A stretch of 64,000 nucleotides of DNA from an uncultured Nitrospira sp. (GTDB lineage: Bacteria > Nitrospirota > Nitrospiria > Nitrospirales > Nitrospiraceae), in NCBI GenBank assembly GCA_902500825.1, contig CABVRX010000006.1, forward strand, positions 1 through 64,000. The letters are read 5' to 3'. The position numbers and the translations under genes were made by a program. Position 1 is the stretch's first letter, and each line of letters starts with the position of its first letter. The notes below the pieces were generated by a model. The model worked only from the letters and a program-made list of their open reading frames with translations, had not been told where the DNA came from and made no database searches. Positions 20,826 to 29,222 of the stretch are shown here, in pieces.

Positions 20826-21728
20826 CTAGGCTTTGCCCGGAATCGCGGCGGCAGGAGCAGCCGGCTTGGCGAGGAATTCTTTGTAGCCATAGCGCTCAGT
20901 GAGGTATTGCTTCGCTTCTTCACTGACGTATTCGGTGAACTGATACCGATCATTCTCAACTGTCTTTGCATCTTCCATGACCTTGTCGGTCGGAATGGCA
21001 TACTCGATATTGCAGGAGGTATACGCCTGAATATAGGTCGAGCCGACTTCGCGAGCGATCAACACAGCCTTCTTAATGACACTTTCTACACGTCGTGGGT
21101 TATTCGGCACTACAGTCGCCACATAAGCACAACCCGCGACCTTGGCCATCTGCAGCATATCCATCTTCTCGAACTTCTTACCGAGCGGGGCCATTTTCAG
21201 CACGGCACCCCGATTGGTCATGCCGCTTTCCTGTCCGCCGGTATTCCCGTAGACTTCGTTGTCCAACATGATTGTTGTGAACCGCTCTTTGCGGAACCAA
21301 GAGTGGAGAACCTGCTGGAAGCCGATGTCCGCTGTACCGCCGTCGCCGGCCATCACAACCACATCCTTCGGCTTGTCGCCGAAGCGAAGACGGAGACCTC
21401 TGGATAAACCACTCGCCACTCCATTCTGGTCACCATAGTTGCCATAGACAAATGGAATTGCCGCCTGAGAGATGGCCAGACGACCACACCCAGCCGTCCC
21501 GACAGTAATGGTGTCTTCAGGATTGGGAAATGCAATCATGGCTAGCCGAATGAAGAGCGTCATAGCACAGCCGGCACACATGGGATGCTCTTCCAACACT
21601 TCCTTGAAGCTTCCCATTTGTGAAACAGTGACCTTTTTCCCAAATGGTCCATGCTCCACCATGTCCCGATATTCCTTTGGCATAAACTTCTCAAATCCAT
21701 TGGAAAACTTTACATAATCAAGACTCAT
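20826..21728 (-). CDS. porB: 2-oxoacid:ferredoxin oxidoreductase beta subunit (TPP-binding)
   Basis: First gene of the por operon, 300 residues, binding thiamine diphosphate and a proximal [4Fe-4S] cluster. Cluster cysteines are in HPMCAGCAMT and TAGCGRLA; the TPP motif runs GDGGTADIGFQQ to LDNEVYGNTGGQ. A third cysteine region lies in YTSCNIEYAI. The ATG at 21728 has GGGAGG upstream. The 450-bp region before it must hold its promoter. It works with PorGDEA and supplies 2-oxoacids to the rTCA cycle and biosynthesis. Confidence 0.92.
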   Translation of the reverse strand: MSLDYVKFSNGFEKFMPKEYRDMVEHGPFGKKVTVSQMGSFKEVLEEHPMCAGCAMTLFIRLAMIAFPNPEDTITVGTAGCGRLAISQAAIPFVYGNYGDQNGVASGLSRGLRLRFGDKPKDVVVMAGDGGTADIGFQQVLHSWFRKERFTTIMLDNEVYGNTGGQESGMTNRGAVLKMAPLGKKFEKMDMLQMAKVAGCAYVATVVPNNPRRVESVIKKAVLIAREVGSTYIQAYTSCNIEYAIPTDKVMEDAKTVENDRYQFTEYVSEEAKQYLTERYGYKEFLAKPAAPAAAIPGKA

Positions 21729-21827
21729 CAGGCACCTCCCTTATATATCGTTAGCAACGGCCGGACGTTGCTCATACTCTTTAACACGACTCCACATGCA
21801 TCGAAGAAAACTTGAGGACTTGCGGAT

Positions 21828-21854
21828 TTGACAATCGGACGACGACTTTATAAT
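21828..21854 (+). promoter_or_regulatory. promoter-like pair, plus strand
   Basis: Exact consensus hexamers TTGACA and TATAAT but with a short 15-bp spacer. Direction is toward metV-queF-apaH. Confidence 0.4.
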
Positions 21855-21942
21855 CACCGGGCCTCAAGGCATCCTAGCAAAGCCGAAAAAAGACTGTCAA
21901 TCTTTGCTCAGCCTTTTCACGTCTCTGTAACTCACACCCACC

Positions 21943-21964
21943 TTATGAATTTGTTATGAATTTT
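21943..21964. repeat. tandem 11-bp repeat
   Basis: TTATGAATTTG followed directly by TTATGAATTTT; one helical turn apart, as expected for a protein-binding direct repeat. Function unknown. Confidence 0.5.
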
Positions 21965-22180
21965 TGATGATACCGTTTGATAGTATAACGTCATGAAAAT
22001 CAAAGCAACTTCTAAGAGGACCCAAGGTATCCCAAAGAAGGCCTAGATTCAGCTGGCGAAATAGGCCATTCGCCCCAAACGGTCAGGATAAGAAGCAGGA
22101 AAGGATAAACCTCTTCCGAATTTTTAACAATTCACGTTTAGACATTGCCCATCTGCCGCATTCCGTTTACACTGCACGTC

Positions 22181-22429
22181 ATGCCACTGCGCGTTCTCAT
22201 CCCGGGAGAAGATGATGCCGGTGTCCATGTCGGCGGAGTTCACAAACGCCCGCCGATTCCGGACGATTCGGTCAAGGCCGAATGTCCGAAATTCATGGCA
22301 CACGGCCCGTGCGGAGGAGTCCGCAAAGGTGGGTTCTGCGAAGTCTATCCCGAGATGAAATGCCCATGGGTTTCGCTTTATGTGGAACTGGAGAAAATCG
22401 GCCAAACTGAATGGATGAAACAAGTATGA
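22181..22429 (+). CDS. metV: stand-alone methylenetetrahydrofolate reductase C-terminal domain (MetV-like)
   Basis: An 82-residue protein from the ATG at 22181. The core CPKFMAHGPCGGVRKGGFCEV, followed by a further Cys in MKCPW, matches the MTHFR C-terminal domain family (MetV in acetogens), a zinc- or cluster-binding partner of MetF. The longer TTG-started frame is less likely. No good ribosome site precedes the ATG. metF itself is about 3 kb away on the opposite strand; here the partner lies 7 bp upstream of queF. Inference: it assists the MetF at 25469-26356. Confidence 0.8.
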   Translation: MPLRVLIPGEDDAGVHVGGVHKRPPIPDDSVKAECPKFMAHGPCGGVRKGGFCEVYPEMKCPWVSLYVELEKIGQTEWMKQV

Positions 22430-22436
22430 GTGGGAA

Positions 22437-22838
22437 ATGAGGACTACGCAAAAGACCACGAAATTGGGTTACAACGAGCGGCACGCGAAGAGCGGAATCA
22501 GCGCCCCGCTACCCGACATCGAGACTTTCCCGAACCAATATAAGGGATACGAAATTACGATTGAGATCCCCGAATACACCGCGATTTGCCCCAAAACCAA
22601 CTTGCCGGACTTCGGAACCATTACGCTGCACTATATGCCCGACAAAGAATGCCTTGAGCTGAAAGCGCTCAAAATGTATATCCATGCCTACCGCAATCTC
22701 GGCATCTTCTATGAAAATGCCGTCAACAGAATCCTTCACGATATCGTCACAACCTGCCGGCCCGTCTGGGCGAAAGTCACCGGCACCTTCACTGCGCGCG
22801 GCGGGCTGTCGAGCAAAATTGAAGCGAAGTTTCCATAG
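22437..22838 (+). CDS. queF: NADPH-dependent 7-cyano-7-deazaguanine reductase
   Basis: Reduces preQ0 to preQ1 in queuosine biosynthesis. The 133-residue length marks the short unimodular QueF form. The catalytic Cys is in YTAICPKTNLPD (near residue 51) with the following Asp; the QueF motif ECLELKALKMY supplies the NADPH/substrate Glu, and YRNLGIFYEN continues the T-fold. It is 7 bp after metV, so probably co-transcribed. Other que genes are not in the window. Confidence 0.95.
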   Translation: MRTTQKTTKLGYNERHAKSGISAPLPDIETFPNQYKGYEITIEIPEYTAICPKTNLPDFGTITLHYMPDKECLELKALKMYIHAYRNLGIFYENAVNRILHDIVTTCRPVWAKVTGTFTARGGLSSKIEAKFP

Positions 22839-22937
22839 CTGATAGACGGCGAACTCGGCCGAGATTCGGCGTTCCGTACTTCCTACTTCTTGCTTCATCC
22901 ATCAGCAGGCTAGAAACGAACGGAGACCTTTTCGCCT

Positions 22938-23753
22938 ATGGCGACATATGCAATCGGCGATGTGCAGGGATGCCACGATGCCTTGCAACGCCTCGTTCAA
23001 CACATCCGATTCGACCCCACGATAGATCGACTGTGGTTCGTCGGTGATCTCGTCAACCGCGGGCCGGACTCACTCCAAGTCCTGCGCTATGTGAAGACTC
23101 TCGGCGGCTCCGCACGCACAGTGCTCGGCAACCACGATCTGTTTCTGCTCGCTGCTGCAGAAGGGGTGGTCAATCTCCGCGTCAAAGACACGATCCACGA
23201 CGTACTGGACGCCGAGGATCGCCACGAACTGCTCCAGTGGCTGAGACACCGCCCCTTGCACGTCTTTGAATCTCCTTTTTTTATGGTCCACGCGGGATTG
23301 TTACCTCAATGGACCGTCGCGGAAGCAGTATCCCTCGCCCGACAAGTAGAAACCGCCTTGTCCGGCCCCGACTATCGAACCGCCCTTCAGGCGATTTTCC
23401 ACGAGAAAGCCACGACGTGGAATCCCACCTTGCAAGATTCCGCTCGGCTCGCCACCATCGCGAGGGTTCTTACCAAACTTCGCGCCTGCACGGCGACCGG
23501 CGAGATGTCCGATTTCTCCGGCCCTCCGCAAGAGATACCGCTCGGTTACGAGGCCTGGTTCAACATTCCCGGTCGCAAAAGCGCCGACACCACTCTGATT
23601 ACAGGGCATTGGGCGGCGCTCGGCCTACACATCGAGCCGAATCTGCTGGCAATCGACAGCGGTTGTGTGTGGGGGCGGCAGTTGACGGCGGTCCGATTGG
23701 ACGACCGGCAGGTGTTTCAGGTGAACCGCAAGGATACGGTACGCAAAGCGTAG
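22938..23753 (+). CDS. apaH: bis(5'-nucleosyl)-tetraphosphatase, symmetrical
   Basis: Hydrolyses Ap4A to two ADP and can decap Np4-RNAs. A metallophosphatase fold with IGDVQGCHDAL, VGDLVNRGPDSL and LGNHD in the first 70 residues, then MVHAGLLPQW and GHWAALGL. The 271 residues match E. coli ApaH. GGAGA precedes the ATG. It ends 15 bp from a convergent gene, with no obvious terminator between. Confidence 0.95.
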   Translation: MATYAIGDVQGCHDALQRLVQHIRFDPTIDRLWFVGDLVNRGPDSLQVLRYVKTLGGSARTVLGNHDLFLLAAAEGVVNLRVKDTIHDVLDAEDRHELLQWLRHRPLHVFESPFFMVHAGLLPQWTVAEAVSLARQVETALSGPDYRTALQAIFHEKATTWNPTLQDSARLATIARVLTKLRACTATGEMSDFSGPPQEIPLGYEAWFNIPGRKSADTTLITGHWAALGLHIEPNLLAIDSGCVWGRQLTAVRLDDRQVFQVNRKDTVRKA

Positions 23754-23768
23754 GCTCACGTACGTATT

Positions 23769-24545
23769 CTAGACCCCCAGTACGAGGCGAAGAGGTGGCA
23801 CCTCCTCTCCAATCCCAAACGAAAGCTCTCCCTTCACTGACTCCGGATCCACATACGTCCCAAAGAGACGGTCCCAGACAGTAAACAACGCCGCAAGATT
23901 GGCCATGTAGTGCTCAGGTCTATCGCTGTGGTGGATGTGGTGATAGCGCGGAGTTACGATCAGCCATTCGAGCCAGTTGGAGCGCCATACAATGTTGGCA
24001 TGCATCCAATCGTTTTGCAGATTATTGAAAATGCCGATCGCGAGTTCCATCCATGAAGGCGAGAGATCCAAAAATGAATAGGCAAACAGATAGGGGAGAT
24101 TGACGATGGCATGTTCCGGAATCGTGGCTCGAAAGCCCGCGAGCCAATACATGTGGGTAGGCGAATGGTGCCACTTATGAATCCTCCAGACAGGCTTCAT
24201 GTGCATCACGCGATGAATCCAATAATGCCCGAAATCGGCGATGAGGAAGTAGCAGAACAGGCGAAGCAGCAACGGCATCTCGTGAATGATCTGAGGCAAG
24301 TGCGGACGGATGGCGATCAGCCGATCGATAGACTCGGCGATCGGGACCATGCCGAACCAATAGATGGAGATCAGGAGCATATCCCGCCCGATGAGCTTAC
24401 GATAGGGCACCGTTCGCGCCGGCCGGAGCAGTTCAAGAGCGGTCACGCCGAACAGGCGTAGGACGAAAATGAGTGGATAGACAAGATGGTGGTCCAAAAC
24501 AAACTGCCGAACTTCCAGACTCACAAGCCAGTCAACCCAATCCAT
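23769..24545 (-). CDS. sterol desaturase/fatty acid hydroxylase family membrane protein (copy 1)
   Basis: A di-iron membrane oxidase of the ERG3/fatty acid hydroxylase superfamily. From the ATG at 24545 (AGAGG upstream) it has 258 residues and several hydrophobic segments. The histidine ligand set is complete: HYWIHRVMH, HKWHH and YHHIHH, plus a further His in DWMHAN. The substrate is unknown; candidates in bacteria include fatty acids, hopanoids or carotenoids. A second, clearly related gene occurs at 41265. An in-frame 36-codon upstream extension has no ribosome site. Confidence 0.85.
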   Translation of the reverse strand: MDWVDWLVSLEVRQFVLDHHLVYPLIFVLRLFGVTALELLRPARTVPYRKLIGRDMLLISIYWFGMVPIAESIDRLIAIRPHLPQIIHEMPLLLRLFCYFLIADFGHYWIHRVMHMKPVWRIHKWHHSPTHMYWLAGFRATIPEHAIVNLPYLFAYSFLDLSPSWMELAIGIFNNLQNDWMHANIVWRSNWLEWLIVTPRYHHIHHSDRPEHYMANLAALFTVWDRLFGTYVDPESVKGELSFGIGEEVPPLRLVLGV

Positions 24546-24680
24546 CACAGCGCGCCTCTTTACGGCGCACCTTATCGTATTCGATTCGACCTGTCTTGCT
24601 TTCCGGGGAAATCGACGAGTCGGATCTGGTGAGAGCGCAATGTGGGTGTGCAACCTAAACGAATTGCGAAGAGAGAGGAA

Positions 24681-25469
24681 CTAGTGGTAGCTCTCGGAAT
24701 CGCTCGGGAACTTCCCTTGTTCCACTTCTTCTTTATAACGACTCAGGGCTTGGAGAGTATCGGCTTTGAGGTGGGCGTAGGTCTTCACGAACTTCGGCAT
24801 GAAGGTATCAAACAGTCCAAGAAGATCATAGAGCACAAGCACTTGCCCATCGCAGTGAGGGCCAGCTCCAATCCCGATGGTAGGGATTGAAAGGGCTTGG
24901 GTGATCTTGTTGGCCAGGGCTGCCGGCACCGCTTCCAGCACGACAGCGAATGCCCCAGCAGCTTCAATGGCTCTTGCATCTTCCAGAAGCCTGGCGGCTT
25001 GATCGTCGGCCTTGCCTTGGACTTTGTATCCGCCCAATGCATAAACTGATTGCGGAGTCATACCAAGGTGGCCCATGACAGGAATCCCAACATTCGTCAT
25101 GGCCTTGATTCGATCCGCCATCACGGCCCCCCCCTCCAACTTCACCGCAGCGGCGCCTGCTTGCAGCAACCGGCCCGCATTGCGCAAGGCCTCCTCTATG
25201 CTGGTCTGATAGGACATAAACGGCATATCTGCAATCACCAGCGCTCGCTGCACCACGCCGGCGACCAGCTTGGTGTGATACAGCATGTCATCCATCGTGA
25301 CCGTGAGCGTATTGGGTTTCCCCTGTACGACCATGCCCAGCGAATCCCCAACCAAAATCACCTGAATCCCCGCTTGTTCGACGATACGTGCAAACAGTGC
25401 ATCATAAGCCGTCACGACGGCGAGTTTCTTCCTATCTCGTTTGAACTGCTGGAAATCAAGGATCGTCAT
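24681..25469 (-). CDS. panB: 3-methyl-2-oxobutanoate hydroxymethyltransferase
   Basis: Transfers a hydroxymethyl group from 5,10-methylenetetrahydrofolate to 2-oxoisovalerate, giving ketopantoate for CoA synthesis. The 262 residues hold VTAYDALFARIVEQAG, VGDSLGMVVQG, KLEGG and MGHLGMTPQS, and the catalytic Glu in VLEAVPA. Its ATG overlaps the metF stop (TGATG), so translation is coupled to the gene for another folate-C1 enzyme. Confidence 0.96.
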   Translation of the reverse strand: MTILDFQQFKRDRKKLAVVTAYDALFARIVEQAGIQVILVGDSLGMVVQGKPNTLTVTMDDMLYHTKLVAGVVQRALVIADMPFMSYQTSIEEALRNAGRLLQAGAAAVKLEGGAVMADRIKAMTNVGIPVMGHLGMTPQSVYALGGYKVQGKADDQAARLLEDARAIEAAGAFAVVLEAVPAALANKITQALSIPTIGIGAGPHCDGQVLVLYDLLGLFDTFMPKFVKTYAHLKADTLQALSRYKEEVEQGKFPSDSESYH

Positions 25470-26356
25470 CAGTTCAATTCAGACCTGGTGATGATCTCGG
25501 CCAACCGATGCGTGGCCTTAATCGCCATGATATGAACGCCGTCGCAGTGCGGCCGAACCGCCTTGATCGTCCGTACGGCAATGTCGACCCCCACATCCTC
25601 TGCCTTCTCACCGGCGGCTTTGAGCTCATCGATCATCTCGCTTGGAACCGAGATGCCCGGGATATTCCCGTTCATGAACTCCGCCATCTTATGGTTACGC
25701 AGCACAAGGATACCGGCAAGGACCTTGACCTTATAGGGCCGGACCGCTTTCATGAAGCTCGCAAACTGCTCCGGATGATATACCGCTTGCGTCTGGAAAA
25801 ATTCGGCGCCTGCCTTCACCTTCACCTCAAACTTGGCGAGCATCGGCCCGAGTGGGTCTGCCTCCGGTGTGACGGCGGCACCGATCGTAAACGCCGTCGA
25901 GCCGTCCAGCTTGTGCCCGGCCAGGTCATGTCCCTTGTTCAATCCTTGCACCAGTTGCATGACTTGGACTGAATCGAGATCATAGACCGGCTTGGCATCC
26001 TTATGATCGCCGACCGTCGGATAATCGCCCGTAAGACACAGAATATTTCGAATCCCCAGCATATGCGCGCCCATCAGGTCCGACTGCATGGCGATCCGAT
26101 TGCGATCGCGACAGGTCAACTGCATCACGGGATCGTGCCCCAATTCGTACAGCAGGCGGCAGACAGGAAGTGACCCGGCACGAACCACAGCGGCGGTATT
26201 GTCGGTGACGTTCACACCGTGTACGCGCCCGACAAGCTGTTTGGCGCTCTCGAGAACGGACGAGATGTTGGTGCCCTTCGGAGGATTATACTCAACCGTA
26301 ACAACAAACGTCCCTTGGTTGAGGGTATCGATTAGGCGCTGTGGCTCTCGACTCAT
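25469..26356 (-). CDS. metF: methylenetetrahydrofolate reductase catalytic subunit
   Basis: FAD-dependent TIM-barrel enzyme interconverting 5,10-methylene- and 5-methyl-tetrahydrofolate. 295 residues with VTVEYNPPKGT (catalytic Glu), VNVTDNTAA, LTCRDRNRIA, NILCLTGDYP and the FFQTQAVY segment. The sequence is of the short MetF type that in several autotrophs works with the MetV C-terminal domain protein, which is encoded at 22181. GAGGGG precedes the ATG. It lies 10 bp after folD and overlaps panB. Confidence 0.92.
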   Translation of the reverse strand: MSREPQRLIDTLNQGTFVVTVEYNPPKGTNISSVLESAKQLVGRVHGVNVTDNTAAVVRAGSLPVCRLLYELGHDPVMQLTCRDRNRIAMQSDLMGAHMLGIRNILCLTGDYPTVGDHKDAKPVYDLDSVQVMQLVQGLNKGHDLAGHKLDGSTAFTIGAAVTPEADPLGPMLAKFEVKVKAGAEFFQTQAVYHPEQFASFMKAVRPYKVKVLAGILVLRNHKMAEFMNGNIPGISVPSEMIDELKAAGEKAEDVGVDIAVRTIKAVRPHCDGVHIMAIKATHRLAEIITRSELN

Positions 26357-26366
26357 TGATGGCCCC

Positions 26367-27227
26367 TCATAACATCCCGGCTGCTCTCTTAGCGGATTCC
26401 ACGGTATTTTCGAGCAGCATTGCGATGGTCATCGGGCCCACCCCACCGGGAACGGGGCTGATCCAACCGGCCTTTCGGCTGACCGGGTCAAAGTCTACGT
26501 CGCCGCACAGCTTCCCTTCGGGAGTTTTGTTTGTCCCCACGTCGATGACGACCGCACCTTCGCGCACCATGTCGGCCGTCACAAACTTCGCCTTTCCGAT
26601 CGCGACGAGAAGCAACTCCGCCTCACGGCAAACCGCGGGGAGGTCTTTGGTTTTTGAATGGCAGATCGTGACCGTCGCATTTCTCTGAAGAAGCATGAGC
26701 GCCAGCGGCTTTCCCACAATGTTGCTCCGTCCCACCACAACTGCCCGCTTGCCTTCTATTGTCACCCCGGTCGATTCGATCATTTTGATGACTCCCTTGG
26801 GAGTACAGGCTTCAAAAACAGGGTGCCCCTCCACCAGTCGGCCGAAGTTGTAGGGATGAAACCCATCCGCATCCTTGAGCGGGGAGACGGATTCTAGAAT
26901 GACCTTGCTGTCGATGTGTTTGGGCAACGGGAGCTGGACCAGGATTCCATGGATTTTCGGGTCAGTATTCTTTTTGTCGATCAGTGCCAACAACTCGGCC
27001 TGTGTCGTGCTCGCCGGGAGCTTGTGGTCGTCGACATAAATTCCTGCCAATTCGCAGGCCTTTTGCTTGTTTCGAACATACACGTGCGAGGCGGGATCGT
27101 CCCCCACCAAAATGGTCGCAAGACCTGGTTTTATCGCTTTCTTGGCAAACAGTTCCGTCGATTCTTTTGCCAGACGATCGCGAACCTGTTGCGCGAGCAT
27201 TTTCCCATCAATCAATTGTGCAGCCAC
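26367..27227 (-). CDS. folD: bifunctional methylenetetrahydrofolate dehydrogenase/cyclohydrolase
   Basis: Interconverts 10-formyl-, 5,10-methenyl- and 5,10-methylene-THF with NADP(H). The 286 residues carry YVRNKQKACE with the catalytic Tyr/Lys, ILVQLPLP, DGFHP, the Rossmann GRSNIVGKP and PGGVGPMTIAML near the end. A GTG start has GGGAGGGGGG upstream. First gene of the folD-metF-panB operon. Confidence 0.97.
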   Translation of the reverse strand: MAAQLIDGKMLAQQVRDRLAKESTELFAKKAIKPGLATILVGDDPASHVYVRNKQKACELAGIYVDDHKLPASTTQAELLALIDKKNTDPKIHGILVQLPLPKHIDSKVILESVSPLKDADGFHPYNFGRLVEGHPVFEACTPKGVIKMIESTGVTIEGKRAVVVGRSNIVGKPLALMLLQRNATVTICHSKTKDLPAVCREAELLLVAIGKAKFVTADMVREGAVVIDVGTNKTPEGKLCGDVDFDPVSRKAGWISPVPGGVGPMTIAMLLENTVESAKRAAGML

Positions 27228-27345
27228 GATCCCCCCTCCCTATAACCATTCAGCCGGATAAATCGTCGCAACTTAGCAGGGGATTTTTATGCAAGTCAAC
27301 GCTTACCATCTCTCTTTTGGCCTCCAAACCCGTCAGGGCTCTTTC

Positions 27346-27375
27346 TTGACACTCTCTTTGCTCCTCCAGTACGAT
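27346..27375 (+). promoter_or_regulatory. promoter of the secreted beta-propeller gene
   Basis: TTGACA (27346-27351), 18 bp, TACGAT (27370-27375). The -10 box overlaps the first in-frame ATG (27374), so that ATG would not be in the mRNA; this favours the GTG at 27413 as start. Confidence 0.5.
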
Positions 27376-27412
27376 GACCCTCACCGAAACCTTGGACGAC
27401 CCGCCTTTGTTC

Positions 27413-28375
27413 GTGAAATTCTATCACCGCTTGTTGTTGTCTCTCGTCCTCATCCTGGGCATGACGTTCCGCGTCGAAGCCGCGCAAATCACCGGTTTGG
27501 AGTCACCCAACAGCTTTGTCGGCGACCCGTCCGGAAAGGAATATTTCATTTCCAACATCAACGGCGAACCGGAAGCACGAGACAACAACGGCTTCATCAC
27601 AAAGTTGAATGCCGAGGGAAAGGTCACCGACCTCAAGTTCATCCAAGGCGGTGTGGCGGACGTGTTGCTGCATGCCCCGAAAGGGATGGCTGTGGTGGGA
27701 CCGATCCTTTACATCGCAGATCTCGATCAACTGAAAGCATTCGACAAGACGTCAGGCAAACTCATCGCCGCAGTTTCGTTCCCCACATCATCACTCACCG
27801 ACGTGGCGGCCGCGCCAGGTGGTCTGTTGTACGTTTCAGATGAGGGGGCGAACTCCATTTATCGAATTGACCCGTCAGCCGATCATCGAGTTGACCTGTT
27901 AATCCATGATGAACGGCTCGCAGGACCATCCGGAATCGCGATTCATCCCAGGACGAATCATCTCATCACCGTGAGTCGGCAAAAAGGGAAGATTCTGGAA
28001 ATCACTCCCGACGGACAACTGACCGAACTGGAATCGAATGGGTTTTTTACCAGTCGTTTCCAGAACCTGAGCGGAGTGGATTTCGATCAGTGGGGGAACA
28101 TGTATGTCTCAGACATCGCAAAAGGCAAGATTTGGCGCATGACCCGAGATCATCGATTTCAAGTCATCGCAGAGTATCTGCCCGCTCCGGCTGATATCAG
28201 TATCGACCGGGTGAATAACCTGATCTTGGTTCCCTACCACTATGTGCATGCCGCCGAGATGAATGGGCTGGAAACCCCATCATCGGCGAAGCCAAAGGGC
28301 GAGAAGCGTACATTGGCCGATTACGGTTTTATCCCTCCCCCTCCCAAGCCCGAGCCTGAAGGAACGAAGAAATGA
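27413..28375 (+). CDS. secreted SMP-30/NHL-like beta-propeller protein
   Basis: From the GTG at 27413 the 320-residue product begins with a clean signal peptide, (M)KFYHRLLLSLVLILG with cleavage near VEAA. An ATG at 27374 gives 13 more residues but lies in the promoter. The mature part shows repeated YVSDEGANSIYRID- and MYVSDIAKGKIWRMT-like blades, typical of the SMP-30/gluconolactonase/NHL propeller superfamily. Enzyme activity or a binding role cannot be told apart. The C-terminal 30 residues are Pro/Lys-rich. Its stop overlaps the ATG of the next gene (ATGA), suggesting linked function. Confidence 0.78.
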   Translation: MKFYHRLLLSLVLILGMTFRVEAAQITGLESPNSFVGDPSGKEYFISNINGEPEARDNNGFITKLNAEGKVTDLKFIQGGVADVLLHAPKGMAVVGPILYIADLDQLKAFDKTSGKLIAAVSFPTSSLTDVAAAPGGLLYVSDEGANSIYRIDPSADHRVDLLIHDERLAGPSGIAIHPRTNHLITVSRQKGKILEITPDGQLTELESNGFFTSRFQNLSGVDFDQWGNMYVSDIAKGKIWRMTRDHRFQVIAEYLPAPADISIDRVNNLILVPYHYVHAAEMNGLETPSSAKPKGEKRTLADYGFIPPPPKPEPEGTKK

Positions 28376-29073
28376 GCTCGTGCTCGTATTGTCACCATCG
28401 AAAGGGCAAACGCCCGTGCCCCGCCCTCGGAGGATTGATCTGCAGCCCCTGCTGTGGAGAGCATCGCCTGACACGGATCTCATGCCCGGCTGATTGCGCC
28501 TATCTCGATAGTGGGGCAGATTACCAGCAGAAACGCCTTGGTCAGCAATTCTTGCCCATTCGGCGAGATTTCTATCGGGAGCTGGATGAGTCGGGAGGTC
28601 AGAAGGCGGTTGCGTTATTCAACCTGATCGAAGTAATTACGTTCAGTTACTTTGAAGGGCGTCGAGACGGGCAGGATGCCGAGGTCATCACGGCCCTTCA
28701 GGCTCTCCGGCGCACACTCAGCCCGCTGCATGTTCCTGCCGCTCCCATACCGGTATTCGCCGAACACCTCCGGAAGGAATATGAGACCTTCAGAAAGCAA
28801 AACCCCGAGCAGATCGCGGATTCATCGGACGCCCCGGCCATCCTGGATCGGATCGACCGATTCGTCTCTACCTTTTCAGGAAATGTTGTTCAGTCGAGCC
28901 GATTTCTGGGAGGGCTGCTTGGGTATGTGAAGATACAGCACCCGGAGATCGCCGCACATCTCAAGAAGCAGCATGAACCGGGACACATCCTATTGCCAGG
29001 GCGATCGTTCCTGCCACCGCCCGCCGCCGAGGAACACACCCATGGCCCTGACTGCGGGCACCATCACAAGTAG
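28372..29073 (+). CDS. Cys-rich N-terminus/His-rich C-terminus protein, function unknown
   Basis: A 233-residue protein. The first 45 residues contain nine cysteines (CSYCHHRKGKRPCP, CSPCCGEHR, CPADCAYL), likely binding zinc. The middle is helical. The tail EEHTHGPDCGHHHK is a metal-binding-type sequence. I do not recognise the family. Translation is coupled to the upstream secreted propeller gene, yet this protein has no signal peptide. A metal-sensing or metal-handling function is possible but unproved. Confidence 0.72.
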   Translation: MSSCSYCHHRKGKRPCPALGGLICSPCCGEHRLTRISCPADCAYLDSGADYQQKRLGQQFLPIRRDFYRELDESGGQKAVALFNLIEVITFSYFEGRRDGQDAEVITALQALRRTLSPLHVPAAPIPVFAEHLRKEYETFRKQNPEQIADSSDAPAILDRIDRFVSTFSGNVVQSSRFLGGLLGYVKIQHPEIAAHLKKQHEPGHILLPGRSFLPPPAAEEHTHGPDCGHHHK

Positions 29074-29222
29074 CTCTCCCTAGCAACGAACGAGAACAGG
29101 CATCCTAACAGACCGGCGAGACAGCGGGCCGAGAACGCCATCCTATAAACTACCCAGTACCTTCCCCAGTGCAAGTCGGAACATCTGTCATGGTAAGCTA
29201 TGGTCTCCAAAGGAGACCGCTT

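Larger units (their letters stand above)
21729..22180. other. divergent intergenic region between porB and metV
   Basis: A 452-bp non-coding stretch between divergent operons. It contains a plus-strand promoter-like pair TTGACA (21828-21833), 15 bp, TATAAT (21849-21854), which would give a leader of over 300 bases for metV or a separate small RNA, and an 11-bp tandem repeat TTATGAATTTG/TTATGAATTTT (21943-21964). I could not identify a strong minus-strand promoter for porB. Confidence 0.45.

Noticed and set aside
22124-22459. Minus-strand frame of 111 codons covering metV
   Set aside because: It is antisense to the conserved Cys motif of metV and has no family match that I recognise.
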